In this document: positions 42,193-50,500 of the stretch, piece after piece
How the letters are laid out: each line of letters opens with the position of its first letter
Position numbering within the stretch: position 1 is the stretch's first letter
Source of the DNA: Clostridia bacterium
GTDB lineage: Bacteria > Bacillota > Sulfobacillia > SLMV01
DNA: 54,572 bases
Assembly: GCA_003551215.1 (NCBI GenBank)
Contig: PUMD01000118.1
Coordinates: 1-54,572, forward strand
Direction: 5' to 3'
Made by a program: the position numbers and the translations under genes
The notes under the pieces: generated by a model
What the model was told of the DNA's origin: nothing
What the model saw: only the letters and a program-made list of their open reading frames with translations
The model's database searches: none

Positions 42193-42615
42193 ATGGAATC
42201 TGTAGTGATAAACCGACCCATCCGTGTTCTGGTCAGAGTAACCGAGGATTTCAAGGAGAAGCTGCACCATCAGGCGACCTCTGAGATAAGCCGGATAGAA
42301 TCCGAACTGGAGCAGCTGCAGTTTCAAAGAAAGCGCTGGATGGCTGAAGTGGCCAAGAAAGACCCCAAAAAGATGGAGCAGCTGCGAGAATCTTTGGACC
42401 GCGAGCATAATGCTCGCGAACAGAGAAAAATGGAGCTGCAGAGGCAGCTGAGGCAGTCTGAGAGCCTGGAAGCTGGCGAGTTGGTTCAGCAGGGTACTGT
42501 TGATGCGAAAGTGGAAGTCTCGCCCGGGGATTCCTGGGAGGAGATCATCAATACAGCGATAGTTGTGGAAGACGGAAAGATAGTGGAAATTCGCCATGGT
42601 TCCAACGAAGATTGA
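42193..42615 (+). CDS. ylqD: YlqD family protein
   Basis: A 140-residue YlqD protein of unknown function. An N-terminal beta stretch (ESVVINRPIRVLVRVTEDFK) is followed by a long coiled coil (about residues 22-95) and a C-terminal segment with the beta-rich SPGDSWEEII and VVEDGKIVEIRHG, which could bind the ribosome; that is inference from context between khpA and rimM. The ATG has AGGAGGTAAGTC upstream. The stop overlaps an upstream alternative start for rimM. Confidence 0.88.
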   Translation: MESVVINRPIRVLVRVTEDFKEKLHHQATSEISRIESELEQLQFQRKRWMAEVAKKDPKKMEQLRESLDREHNAREQRKMELQRQLRQSESLEAGELVQQGTVDAKVEVSPGDSWEEIINTAIVVEDGKIVEIRHGSNED

Positions 42616-42628
42616 GGATCAGCGCCAT

Positions 42629-43135
42629 ATGACGGTAGCATATGTGGTGAAGCCGCACGGGATAAAGGGAGAAGTCCTGGTGCAGCCCACCCTTCCGACG
42701 GCACGGGAGTCGTTTGTCATAGAGCCGATATTTTTGCGGAAAGGGCCGCATATGATACCGACTCGAATCGAAAGCTTCCGTCCGCACGGCGACCGGTACC
42801 TGTTGAGGCTGCAGGGAATAAACGACAGAACCGAGGCCGAAAGATTACGCGGCTACGCTCTTGAGGTGGCGCGAGAAGACTTGCCTCCGCTTCCGGAGGA
42901 TACCTATTACGTCGAGGATATGATAGGCTGTCGGGTGATCGATGAGGATGGCCAGCAGCAGGGTGAGGTCATCGACGTTATGCGTACTTCCGGGGTCGAT
43001 GTCCTTGTGGTGGCATCCCCGGATGGAAAATGGATGCTTCCAGCTGCAAAAGACTACATGGGCGCAATCGATCTTCCGGGGCGGGTTCTCAGGGTGTCGA
43101 TCCCTGAAGGCTTGAGGGATCTGCATGTTAATTGA
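42629..43135 (+). CDS. rimM: Ribosome maturation factor RimM
   Basis: RimM binds S19 and 16S rRNA in late small-subunit maturation. The 168-residue form starting at ATG 42629 begins [20 protein letters not shown], has [19 protein letters not shown] (PRC barrel) and [11 protein letters not shown], and ends [14 protein letters not shown] lies 9 bases upstream. A start at 42596 would add 11 residues and overlap ylqD by 20 bases. The stop overlaps trmD by 11 bases. Confidence 0.95.
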   Translation: MTVAYVVKPHGIKGEVLVQPTLPTARESFVIEPIFLRKGPHMIPTRIESFRPHGDRYLLRLQGINDRTEAERLRGYALEVAREDLPPLPEDTYYVEDMIGCRVIDEDGQQQGEVIDVMRTSGVDVLVVASPDGKWMLPAAKDYMGAIDLPGRVLRVSIPEGLRDLHVN

Positions 43136-43799
43136 CGTAGTGACAATTTTCCCTGAGACTGTTGAGTGCTCACTGCGGACCGGAATCCTGGAGCGCGGGC
43201 AGGAGGATGGCATTATCCAGGTCCGCGCGCACGACCTGCGGGATTTCACCGATGACCGGCACAAGGTGACAGATGAGCCACCCTACGGTGGTGGGCCGGG
43301 TATGCTGATGAAGCCAGAACCTTTTTTCCGGGCAGTGCACCACTGCAGACGAGGTCAGCACAACAGCAGGGTGCTGCTGATGACTCCGCAGGGGAGACAG
43401 CTAAACCACAAGATCTGCGAAGAGCTGGCCCGGGAGGAGCATCTGATAATTTTGTGTCCTCGCTATGAGGGAGTCGATGAACGAGTGAGGCAGTGGGTGG
43501 TCACCAACGAAGTATCCATAGGTGATTACGTGCTGTCTGGTGGTGAGTTCCCAGCCATGGTGGTGGTAGATGCAGTGGCTCGATTGATACCGGGGCTGGT
43601 GGGCGAGCCAGAATCAGTACGGGGGGATTCCTTCGCTCAGGCTGGGCTGGAGGGGCCGCAGTACACCAGACCGAGGGAGTTTCAAGGGTTGGAGGTTCCT
43701 GCGGTGCTGCTTTCGGGTAATCATCAGATGATTGCCCGGCATAACTGTGAACAGTCCAGGCTGCGCACGGTGCAGCGGCGCCCCGACCTGCTTCGGTGA
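43125..43799 (+). CDS. trmD: tRNA (guanine-37-N1)-methyltransferase TrmD
   Basis: TrmD methylates G37 next to the anticodon and prevents frameshifting. The 224-residue protein (slightly short for the family) has a SPOUT knot with [25 protein letters not shown] and [18 protein letters not shown], and a C-terminal RNA-binding helix domain. [14 protein letters not shown] is the typical entry to the domain. It forms the conserved rimM-trmD-rplS group. Confidence 0.96.
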   Translation: MLIDVVTIFPETVECSLRTGILERGQEDGIIQVRAHDLRDFTDDRHKVTDEPPYGGGPGMLMKPEPFFRAVHHCRRGQHNSRVLLMTPQGRQLNHKICEELAREEHLIILCPRYEGVDERVRQWVVTNEVSIGDYVLSGGEFPAMVVVDAVARLIPGLVGEPESVRGDSFAQAGLEGPQYTRPREFQGLEVPAVLLSGNHQMIARHNCEQSRLRTVQRRPDLLR

Positions 43800-43857
43800 A
43801 GCGGCGGCGTGACGCTTATGAGACACAATATTTTGCAAAAGCACAGGAGGGATGGAC

Positions 43858-44202
43858 ATGGTTGATTACGTCAGAATGATCGAAGAGGAACAGATGAAGG
43901 AGGATATCCCCGAGTTTGGTCCAGGTGATCAGATTAGAGTGGATGTCCGTGTGATTGAAGGAGGGCGGGAGCGCACCCAGCAGTTTGAGGGAATCGTCCT
44001 CAAGAGGCAGGGCTCTGGCCTAAACGAGCACTTTACCGTCAGAAAAGTCAGCTATGGTGTGGGTATCGAGCGGACTTTTCCCGTGCACTCCCCGCGGGTA
44101 GAGAACATCGAAGTTCTGCGGCGGGGTAAAGTAAGGCGAGCGAAACTGTACTATCTGAGAAAGCGTCGAGGCAAAGCTGCCAGGATCAAGGAAAAGCGCT
44201 GA
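43858..44202 (+). CDS. rplS: 50S ribosomal protein L19
   Basis: L19 sits at the interface of the two ribosomal subunits. The 114-residue protein has the core [24 protein letters not shown] and the conserved [13 protein letters not shown] and [20 protein letters not shown] 43858 is chosen since AGGAGGG lies 7 bases upstream; ATG 43852 is nearly adjacent to that site. It ends the rimM-trmD-rplS group. Confidence 0.97.
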   Translation: MVDYVRMIEEEQMKEDIPEFGPGDQIRVDVRVIEGGRERTQQFEGIVLKRQGSGLNEHFTVRKVSYGVGIERTFPVHSPRVENIEVLRRGKVRRAKLYYLRKRRGKAARIKEKR

Positions 44203-44334
44203 CCTGGTTCAACTGTCGGGGCAATTACAAGGACAGCAGGCAGAAGAGGGCTGGATACAGGGCTCCGGTCCTCCTACCTTTTGCTAATTACTGGTTGCTG
44301 TCCCGACTACTTTTACTTCCAGATGAGGGATGGC

Positions 44335-44886
44335 ATGACTGACAGCGGCAGCACACTGCGGGAGATAATTGAGATAATAATAATTGCTGTTCTCATTGCT
44401 CTTTTTGTCCGGTCTTTTCTTTTTGAGACCTTTGTTGTGGACGGTCCCTCTATGCTCGATTCACTGTATCACTCAGAACGGGTGCTGGTGAACAAGTTTA
44501 TTTATCACCTGCGTGCACCTCAGCGAGGTGAAGTCATCGTGTTTCAGTGCCCCACCGACGCCCGCAGGGATTTCGTCAAGCGAGTCACCGCCACAGCCGG
44601 TGAAGTTGTTGAGATAAGCGGGGGACAGGTGTACATAAATGGAAAGCCGCTGCAGGAGGATTACCTGACCCGACCGGGCGATAGCGATTTCTCTCCGGTC
44701 AAGGTTCCGCCTCGCAGTGTATTTGTGCTGGGAGACAATCGTACCAACAGCGATGACAGCCGTCACTTTGGGTTCGTACCGGTGGATTCCATCCGCGGAA
44801 AGGTCATGTTGATCTTTTGGCCACCTTTGCACATCAGGCGAATAGAAGAAGGGGCTGGAGCTGTGCCATATGAGATGGCTTGGTGA
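44335..44886 (+). CDS. lepB: Type I signal peptidase
   Basis: LepB removes signal peptides of exported proteins at the outer face of the membrane. The 183-residue protein has one N-terminal helix (about 12-30, IIEIIIIAVLIALFVRSFLF), then the Ser nucleophile in VVDGPSMLDSL (usual GxSM) and the general-base Lys in RDFVKRVTA, plus LGDNRTNSDDSRHFG. ATG 44335 is chosen for GAGGGATGG upstream; ATG 44323 is possible. It overlaps rnhB by 17 bases. The rbgA gene often between lepB and rnhB is absent. Confidence 0.94.
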   Translation: MTDSGSTLREIIEIIIIAVLIALFVRSFLFETFVVDGPSMLDSLYHSERVLVNKFIYHLRAPQRGEVIVFQCPTDARRDFVKRVTATAGEVVEISGGQVYINGKPLQEDYLTRPGDSDFSPVKVPPRSVFVLGDNRTNSDDSRHFGFVPVDSIRGKVMLIFWPPLHIRRIEEGAGAVPYEMAW

Positions 44887-45625
44887 CTGCCGAACATGGG
44901 AATCATCGGCGCGAAGCATCTGGTTGAGCATGGACCGGACGCAGCGCTTGGACTGGCTGCGGGAGTGTCGCAGGTTACGGAGAAGCATCAGGCTGCAACG
45001 GAAACTTGCCGGAGACGGGCTGGCTGCTGGAGTTGATGAGGCGGGAAGGGGACCGCTTGCTGGTCCGGTAGTGGCTGCTGCCGTCATCCTGCCGCCGGGA
45101 TGCATCATCATTGGACTGGATGACAGCAAGAAGCTGACTTCACGCACCCGAGAGCACCTGCTCGGTGACATATACCGCCGGGCCGTAGCCCTGGGAGTGG
45201 GATTCAGATCGGCGGAGTGCATAGACAGAACTGGCATAAAACCCGCCACCTTCTCTGCCATGACCGATGCAGTAAGGCGGCTGTTAATTTCCCCTGATAC
45301 CGTGCTGGTAGATGGGAAGGACGATATTCCCGGCCTGCAGATAAATCAGCGGAGCGTTGTCCGGGGAGATGAGAGGTTTACCAGCGTCGCTGCAGCTTCG
45401 GTGGTGGCCAAGGAGGTGCGCGACCGCTTCATGCGTGCGCGGCACGACCTGTACCCGCAGTATGACTTCACCAACAATAAGGGGTATGCAACGCGAAAGC
45501 ATCGCCGAGCCCTCCGCCGTTTCGGTCCGTGTGTTCTTCACAGAAGATCCTTTTCTCCCCTGAATCTGCGGCAGATTGACCTGTTCAAAAAACAGGTATC
45601 CTCCACTGCTGAACCGGAGCAGTAA
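44870..45625 (+). CDS. rnhB: Ribonuclease HII
   Basis: RNase HII removes ribonucleotides embedded in DNA. The acidic active site is visible in AGVDEAGRGPLAGPVVAAAV (about residues 53-72), GLDDSKKLTSRTRE and VDGKDD, with GDERFTSVAAASVVAKEVRDR typical of the family. A 50-residue basic N-terminal segment (WLRECRRLRRSIRLQRKL) precedes the domain, as in other Bacillota. The given ATG overlaps lepB; a TTG at 44926 or ATG at 44932 would give shorter forms. Confidence 0.95.
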   Translation: MRWLGDCRTWESSARSIWLSMDRTQRLDWLRECRRLRRSIRLQRKLAGDGLAAGVDEAGRGPLAGPVVAAAVILPPGCIIIGLDDSKKLTSRTREHLLGDIYRRAVALGVGFRSAECIDRTGIKPATFSAMTDAVRRLLISPDTVLVDGKDDIPGLQINQRSVVRGDERFTSVAAASVVAKEVRDRFMRARHDLYPQYDFTNNKGYATRKHRRALRRFGPCVLHRRSFSPLNLRQIDLFKKQVSSTAEPEQ

Positions 45626-45864
45626 TGCCAATTGCTACCTTTCGGTGTTGGAGTGTCAGAGGGGGTCTGATGACGAGGAGCGCCGGTATTGCCTTAGTTC
45701 GTCCATGCAACTGCTGCACAGCGCAGTCCGTCCCGTGACGAACGCACTGTCTGGAAAGTGATGGGCCCATAACCTGCTGCTGAGTCAGTTTCAGCATAAG
45801 CCTGCCTGGCACAAAAAGATTTCGCGTCATTTGAGGCCGAGGCCAACTGTCGCGGCCATCAGTT
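45626..45864. other. Gap after rnhB
   Basis: About 240 bases between rnhB and the convergent small membrane gene. I see no frame with both a plausible start and composition, no clear terminator with a T-run and no tRNA-like fold. Confidence 0.4.
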
Positions 45865-46113
45865 TTACGTTTTTCCCTCATCGTGGCTGTCTTTTTGTGA
45901 TTCTTGGGACTTTTCTTTAAGTCGTTTTTTTATCTCCTCTTTGCGCTTGTAATCCTCCCTTTGAGCGCGTGAGTTTATTAGTGCAAGCCCCACGACTCCT
46001 ACCCAGAGTCCAAGCACAAAGGGCCAATTGCTTTCTATCCCGAACAGGTTCGGTGAAAGCATGAGGACAATTGCCACCCCTATAGTTGCAAATCCCATGA
46101 TTGTCCGTGCCAT
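45865..46113 (-). CDS. Hypothetical small membrane protein, 82 residues
   Basis: On the minus strand, ATG at 46113 is preceded by GGGAGTGAATAAG. Two hydrophobic helices (about residues 6-20, GFATIGVAIVLMLS, and 27-45, PFVLGLWVGVVGLALI) are joined by LFGIESNW, followed by a highly charged tail (EDYKRKEEIKKRLKEKS, then KDSHDEGK) likely to be a cytoplasmic helix. I do not recognise a family. The gene is divergent from the ABC exporter pair and has its own promoter-like sequence. Confidence 0.65.
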   Translation of the reverse strand: MARTIMGFATIGVAIVLMLSPNLFGIESNWPFVLGLWVGVVGLALINSRAQREDYKRKEEIKKRLKEKSQESQKDSHDEGKT

Positions 46114-46170
46114 CTTATTCACTCCCGTCTCCGGTAATCGAGTGCGAGCCTGACTCCTGCAGCCCCTGAT

Positions 46171-46200
46171 AATATATCTTCCCGATGCTGAACATAGCAA
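46171..46200 (-). promoter_or_regulatory. Putative SigA promoter of the small membrane gene
   Basis: On the minus strand TTGCTA (46195-46200) and TATATT (46171-46176) are separated by 18 bases. It lies about 58 bases before the start at 46113. Confidence 0.5.
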
Positions 46201-46244
46201 ACTGCAATCAATTACATGATAATATTTTCTCGCGTCATATCCAA

Positions 46245-46273
46245 TTGTCTCCGTTGGCCTGGTGTGGTATTAT
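46245..46273 (+). promoter_or_regulatory. Putative SigA promoter of the ABC exporter operon
   Basis: TTGTCT (46245-46250) and TATTAT (46268-46273) are separated by 17 bases. The transcript would start near 46280 and have a leader of about 165 bases before the first ABC gene. The 46114-46446 gap holds this divergent promoter region and no gene that I can support. Confidence 0.5.
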
Positions 46274-46446
46274 CCAAAACTGAAACGCTTCTGGGCTCTG
46301 CGGCTTTATTAATAGAAGAGGAGATGGATATAAATGGGGTCTTCGCCTTTGCATTGACGGTTCCACCGGAGGCTTTGTATACTTGGTTCGAATTGCGAAA
46401 GGTCAGTGTGCAATACATTCCGAAATTATAGGAGTGTGGGAAGTTT

Positions 46447-48258
46447 ATGAAAACTGTATGGCGCTTACTCAGCTATCTGTTGAAGTATCCCAGGTGGCTG
46501 ACTCTTGCCATCATATCTATGCTGGGCATGGTAGGAATGTCATTTGTCGTCCCCTGGCTTACCCGATACGTCATCGACATTGCCATCATCGAACAGCAGT
46601 GGCATTTGCTTTTACCGCTGGCATTGGGGGTAATCGCAGCCACGGCTGTCCACAGTGCTTTTGTGGGCGGCAGGCGATACTGCAGCGCCCTTTTAGGGCA
46701 GCGGGTCATCTACGATCTACGAAATCAGATGTACAAGCACCTGCACAGCCTTCCCTTCGGGTTTTACGATACCGCTCAGACAGGCGAGCTCATGTCGCGT
46801 GTCACGCAGGATGTCAACCTCATGCGGCGGTTTCTCGGCTTTGGAGTGGTCAACCTCACCCGGTCGATACTATTGTTTTTGGGGACCCTCGTTGTTCTTT
46901 TGTACATCAACGTTCAGCTGACGCTGTTGATTCTTATCACGCTGCCGCCGCTGCTTATAGTACTGCGGATATTTTCACGGCAGATCCGCCCCATGTATCG
47001 TCAGCTGCAGCGGAGGCTGGCAGACCTTACAGCAGTTTTGCAGGAAAACATTGCTGGAGTCCGGGTGGTAAGATCATTTGCCCGAGAGCAGTATGAGATC
47101 GACAAGTTCGATGAGGTAAACTGGGGTTATCTGGACCAGAATATCTCCACCGTTCGGGCCAGGGCCTTTTTCTTTCCCCTTATGAGAATGGTCAGCCAGC
47201 TGGGTACAGCGCTGATCCTGTGGTTTGGTGGGCGTCAGGTGATAGCCGGAGCTATGACTCTGGGATGGCTGGTAGCTTACAACCAGTACGTGGGCCGACT
47301 GCTGGGGCCGATTCGCATGCTGGGCTGGCTGATCAACCTTGCCGAGCTGGCCATAGCTGCCGGGCAGCGGGTATTCAATATACTGGATACGGAGTCGGAT
47401 ATAAAGGAGAAACCCGATGCCGTTGAGCTGTCGGAGGTCGAAGGCGAGGTCGAGTTTTCTGACGTCTGGTTTCGTTATCCCGACACCGAGGAATGGGTGC
47501 TGCGTGATATCAGCCTGAAGGCTGACAGCGGTGAACGAGTGGCGCTGCTGGGTGCCACGGGATCGGGCAAAAGCACTCTCATCAATTTGATACCGCGATT
47601 TTATGATCCGGACCGCGGCAAGGTTCGCATGGACGGTTATGATCTGAAGGACCTGTCGCTGGAGTCGGTGCGAAGCAACATAGGTATGGTTATGCAGGAG
47701 ACATTCCTCTTTTCAGCGCCGATTAGGGAAAACATTGCCTACGGTAGACCGAATGCTTCACTTGAAGAGATCAAAGAAGCTGCGGAGGCGGCGCAGATCC
47801 ACGACTACATCGCCACCTTGCCTGAAGGCTATGACACTGTGGTTGGCGAGAGAGGGGTCGGGCTTTCTGGCGGGCAGAAGCAGCGGGTGGCAATTGCCCG
47901 TGCGTTGCTGCTCAACCCCCCCATCCTGATCCTGGACGACTCTACTTCCAACGTGGATGCCGAGACCGAGCACCTCATACAGCAAGCCCTCGAGCACCTG
48001 ATGGAGGGCAGGACCAGCTTTATCATCACGCAGAGGCTATCATCCATCCGGCATGCTGATGAGATAGTGGTGCTTGACCGGGGCGAGATAGCCCAGCGGG
48101 GAACTCACGAGGAACTGCTTGAGCGCCCCGGCATCTACCGTGAGATTTACGAGCTTCAGTCCAAGGGCCAGGATGAGCTTTCAGAGGAGATATTCGAGCG
48201 GGCCCGGGAACGAGCGAGAGCCAGCGTACAGGAAAGGATCGGAGGGGAGCAGGCATGA
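46447..48258 (+). CDS. ABC exporter half-transporter with degenerate ATP site (heterodimer subunit 1)
   Basis: A 603-residue half ABC exporter: six transmembrane helices in the first 310 residues, then a nucleotide-binding domain. Walker A is GATGSGKST (about residue 369), Q-loop MQETFLFS, signature LSGGQKQRVAIARALL. The catalytic Glu after Walker B is Asp (LILDDSTSNVD) and the H-loop His is Gln (FIITQRLSS), so its Walker-B site is non-catalytic, as in Thermotoga TM287 and related heterodimeric exporters. It overlaps the next gene by 4 bases (ATGA), so the two form a heterodimer. The substrate is unknown; drugs or lipids are typical. Confidence 0.92.
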   Translation: MKTVWRLLSYLLKYPRWLTLAIISMLGMVGMSFVVPWLTRYVIDIAIIEQQWHLLLPLALGVIAATAVHSAFVGGRRYCSALLGQRVIYDLRNQMYKHLHSLPFGFYDTAQTGELMSRVTQDVNLMRRFLGFGVVNLTRSILLFLGTLVVLLYINVQLTLLILITLPPLLIVLRIFSRQIRPMYRQLQRRLADLTAVLQENIAGVRVVRSFAREQYEIDKFDEVNWGYLDQNISTVRARAFFFPLMRMVSQLGTALILWFGGRQVIAGAMTLGWLVAYNQYVGRLLGPIRMLGWLINLAELAIAAGQRVFNILDTESDIKEKPDAVELSEVEGEVEFSDVWFRYPDTEEWVLRDISLKADSGERVALLGATGSGKSTLINLIPRFYDPDRGKVRMDGYDLKDLSLESVRSNIGMVMQETFLFSAPIRENIAYGRPNASLEEIKEAAEAAQIHDYIATLPEGYDTVVGERGVGLSGGQKQRVAIARALLLNPPILILDDSTSNVDAETEHLIQQALEHLMEGRTSFIITQRLSSIRHADEIVVLDRGEIAQRGTHEELLERPGIYREIYELQSKGQDELSEEIFERARERARASVQERIGGEQA

Positions 48259-50102
48259 GTCACTTCCATGTCCCGGAGAAGGATGAAGAGCAGATCAAGC
48301 CATTTGACACCGAGACGTTTTTCCGACTGGTTTCCTACCTGGCCCCCTACAAGGGTTGGATAGTGCTTGCTGCAGCGGCCCTGGTGGTTTCGTCACTGGC
48401 GCAGCAGGTGGGGCCCTATGTTCTCGGAAGGGCCATTGATGAGTTTATCGATCCACACGGTGTTGCGGCTCAACTGGATATGGCCCAGCGCCTACAGGGT
48501 CTTGACCTGTACACCCTAATATTCGTAGGTTCGCTGCTTGTGGCCTGGGGAGCTGGCTACGCGGAGACTTACGCCATGAGCTGGGCGGGGCAAAATGCGA
48601 TTTATGATCTGCGCCAGAGGTTGTATGAGCATCTGCAGAGGCTGAGCCTCAAGTGGTTTGATGAGCGCCCGGATGGCCAGATCATGTCCCGGGTGACAAA
48701 CGACGTCCAGACCCTGAATGATATGCTGGCCTCGCAGCTGATAGCTATAATACGTGATGTGGCCAATATCGCCATAATAGTGACGATCATGGTGTCGATG
48801 AACACCCGGCTCGCTGTGGCCACGTTCATCACCATACCTCCGTTGGTGCTGGTCACCTTCATTTACCGGCCCAAGATACTCCGGGCCCACCGTCAGGTGC
48901 GGAGGCGGGTGGCGCAGATCAACGCGAATCTGCAGGAGAGCATTTCCGGGGTCAGGGTTACCAAGTCTTTCACCCGGGAAGAAGAGAATTTCAGGCAGTT
49001 TGATGACCGAAACTACGACAACTTCGAGGCCACCATGGATGCCGAGAGGCTCAAATCCGTTTTTCAGCCCTCCATCATGCTGGTTGGTTCCTTGGGGATA
49101 GCGATCGTCCTTTGGTATGGAGGAACCATCATAATGCGTGAGACCATAGCCGGTGTACAGAACGGAACCCTGGGCCCGGGCGTACTGGTCGCCTTTTTGG
49201 CGTACGTGCAGCGGTTTAACCATCCACTGCGGGATCTGGCCAATATCTACGGTGAACTGCAGTCGGTCATGGCCTCCTGTGAGAAGATTTTCACCGTTAT
49301 GGACACCGAACCGGAAATTGAAGACAGCCCCGATGCGGTAGAGATTCCCGAGATCGACGGCCACGTCCATTACGACGATATTTCGTTTGCCTACGAGGAT
49401 GACGAATACGTCCTGTACGACATAGATCTGAAAGTAGAGGCCGGCCAGAGAATAGCCTATGTGGGTCATACTGGGGCAGGTAAAACCACGATGATAAATC
49501 TTTTGTGCCGGTTTTACGACCCGCAGGAGGGACGTATACTGGTTGACGGATACGACCTGCGCGACATCAAGCGGAAATCGCTGAGGGAGCAGCTGGGTAT
49601 TGTCCTGCAGGACACCTTCCTGTTCAGAGGTACGGTACGTGAGAATATCACCTACGGAAAGATGGACGCCAGTGATGAGGAGATCAGGGAGGCTGCACGG
49701 GCGGTGAATGCACACCAGTTCATCAGTCAGCTGCCCGATGGGTATGATACTCAGCTTGAGGAGCGGGGCGGCAACCTCTCCGTGGGACAGCGGCAGCTGA
49801 TATCCTTTGCACGTGCGCTTCTGCGCGACCCGCGCATCCTCATCCTTGATGAGGCCACGTCCAGCGTTGATGCGTACACCGAGCTGCTTATCCAGGATGC
49901 GCTTGAGACCCTGCTGCAGGGGAGGACTTCGTTCATCATTGCCCACCGCCTTTCGACCATACGCAACGCTGACCTGATAGTGGTGTTGGATGAAGGAAGA
50001 ATCGTCGAGCGAGGCACGCACGATGAGCTGATTTCTGCAGGTGGTCATTACTCCGATCTTTACAGCCGTCAGTTTGCTTTCAGTGCGGGTGATACCGCCT
50101 GA
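48255..50102 (+). CDS. ABC exporter half-transporter with catalytic ATP site (heterodimer subunit 2)
   Basis: A 615-residue half exporter partnering the upstream gene. The membrane domain occupies about residues 30-330, then Walker A GHTGAGKTT (about 405), Q-loop LQDTFLFRG, signature NLSVGQRQLISFARALL, Walker B ILILDEATSSVD with the catalytic Glu present, and H-loop IIAHRLST. The signature is VGQRQ rather than GGQ, so one composite ATP site is weakened here too, as in the TM287/288 type. A terminator follows the gene. Confidence 0.93.
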   Translation: MSHFHVPEKDEEQIKPFDTETFFRLVSYLAPYKGWIVLAAAALVVSSLAQQVGPYVLGRAIDEFIDPHGVAAQLDMAQRLQGLDLYTLIFVGSLLVAWGAGYAETYAMSWAGQNAIYDLRQRLYEHLQRLSLKWFDERPDGQIMSRVTNDVQTLNDMLASQLIAIIRDVANIAIIVTIMVSMNTRLAVATFITIPPLVLVTFIYRPKILRAHRQVRRRVAQINANLQESISGVRVTKSFTREEENFRQFDDRNYDNFEATMDAERLKSVFQPSIMLVGSLGIAIVLWYGGTIIMRETIAGVQNGTLGPGVLVAFLAYVQRFNHPLRDLANIYGELQSVMASCEKIFTVMDTEPEIEDSPDAVEIPEIDGHVHYDDISFAYEDDEYVLYDIDLKVEAGQRIAYVGHTGAGKTTMINLLCRFYDPQEGRILVDGYDLRDIKRKSLREQLGIVLQDTFLFRGTVRENITYGKMDASDEEIREAARAVNAHQFISQLPDGYDTQLEERGGNLSVGQRQLISFARALLRDPRILILDEATSSVDAYTELLIQDALETLLQGRTSFIIAHRLSTIRNADLIVVLDEGRIVERGTHDELISAGGHYSDLYSRQFAFSAGDTA

Positions 50103-50156
50103 CCACCGACCAATCATGCTGCAGCGTGCGCTTTCGGGGGGCGCAGCCTGCCATCA

Positions 50157-50188
50157 GGGGTGCCGCATTTGCTTGCGGCCCCTTTTTT
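50157..50188 (+). terminator. Intrinsic terminator after the ABC exporter genes
   Basis: GGGGTGCCGC (50157-50166) pairs with GCGGCCCC (50075-like arm at 50175-50182) around the loop ATTTGCTT, with one bulged base, followed by TTTTTT. It ends the ABC operon. Confidence 0.85.
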
Positions 50189-50302
50189 GCGTACATTGGG
50201 GTTACGCCGGGAATTGAGGGAACTGGGTTTTTTTGCTGAGTATTCCGGGTACAATGAGCTGCGAGTGGTGCATTGATGTGGTGGGTCTGCTGGAAGTCGG
50301 GA

Positions 50303-50390
50303 GGCAAAGGGCTGTATAATGGCAAAAAACTGCCAATACACTGCGCAAGGCAAAAGGATGCACATCGTACGGTTGCCAGTACCCTTTGCC
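50303..50390 (+). ncRNA. Candidate structured RNA element (three helices) upstream of topA
   Basis: GGCAAAGGG (50303-50311) pairs perfectly with CCCTTTGCC (50382-50390) and encloses two further hairpins. The first is TGTAT-AA-TGGCA (50313-50324) with TGCCA-ATACA (50331-50340): ten pairs, an AA bulge and an AAAAAC loop. The second is GGCAA (50349-50353) with TTGCC (50373-50377). The layout is a three-way junction. It matches no riboswitch class I recognise. A TATAAT at 50315-50320 lies inside the first hairpin and offers a competing promoter reading. Confidence 0.45.
50315..50320 (+). promoter_or_regulatory. Possible -10 element upstream of topA
   Basis: TATAAT matches the SigA -10 exactly, but the -35 region (TGGAAG at 50291-50296, 18-base spacing) is poor. 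If used, the topA leader would be about 175 bases. The 50189-50500 stretch otherwise has no gene. Confidence 0.35.
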
Positions 50391-50417
50391 ATAACATCTG
50401 GTAATATAGAATGTAGG

Positions 50418-50438
50418 CACAGCAGGATGTCAGCTGTG
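50418..50438 (+). other. Hairpin in the topA leader
   Basis: CACAGC (50418-50423) and GCTGTG (50433-50438) can form a six-pair stem around a 9-base loop, about 60 bases before the topA start codon. Confidence 0.4.
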
Positions 50439-50500
50439 GTGCGGAATATCAGGTCGATAATCTCAACTCATTGACATACAGAGGCCTAGAGGTGATCAGT

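Noticed and set aside
46212..46431. Overlapping open frames of about 70 codons on both strands before the ABC genes
   Set aside because: No ribosome site or recognised motif, and the region carries a promoter for the exporter operon.
48516..50117. A 533-codon open frame on the minus strand opposite the second ABC gene
   Set aside because: It is an antisense shadow of a fully recognisable ABC transporter gene, with no family motifs of its own.
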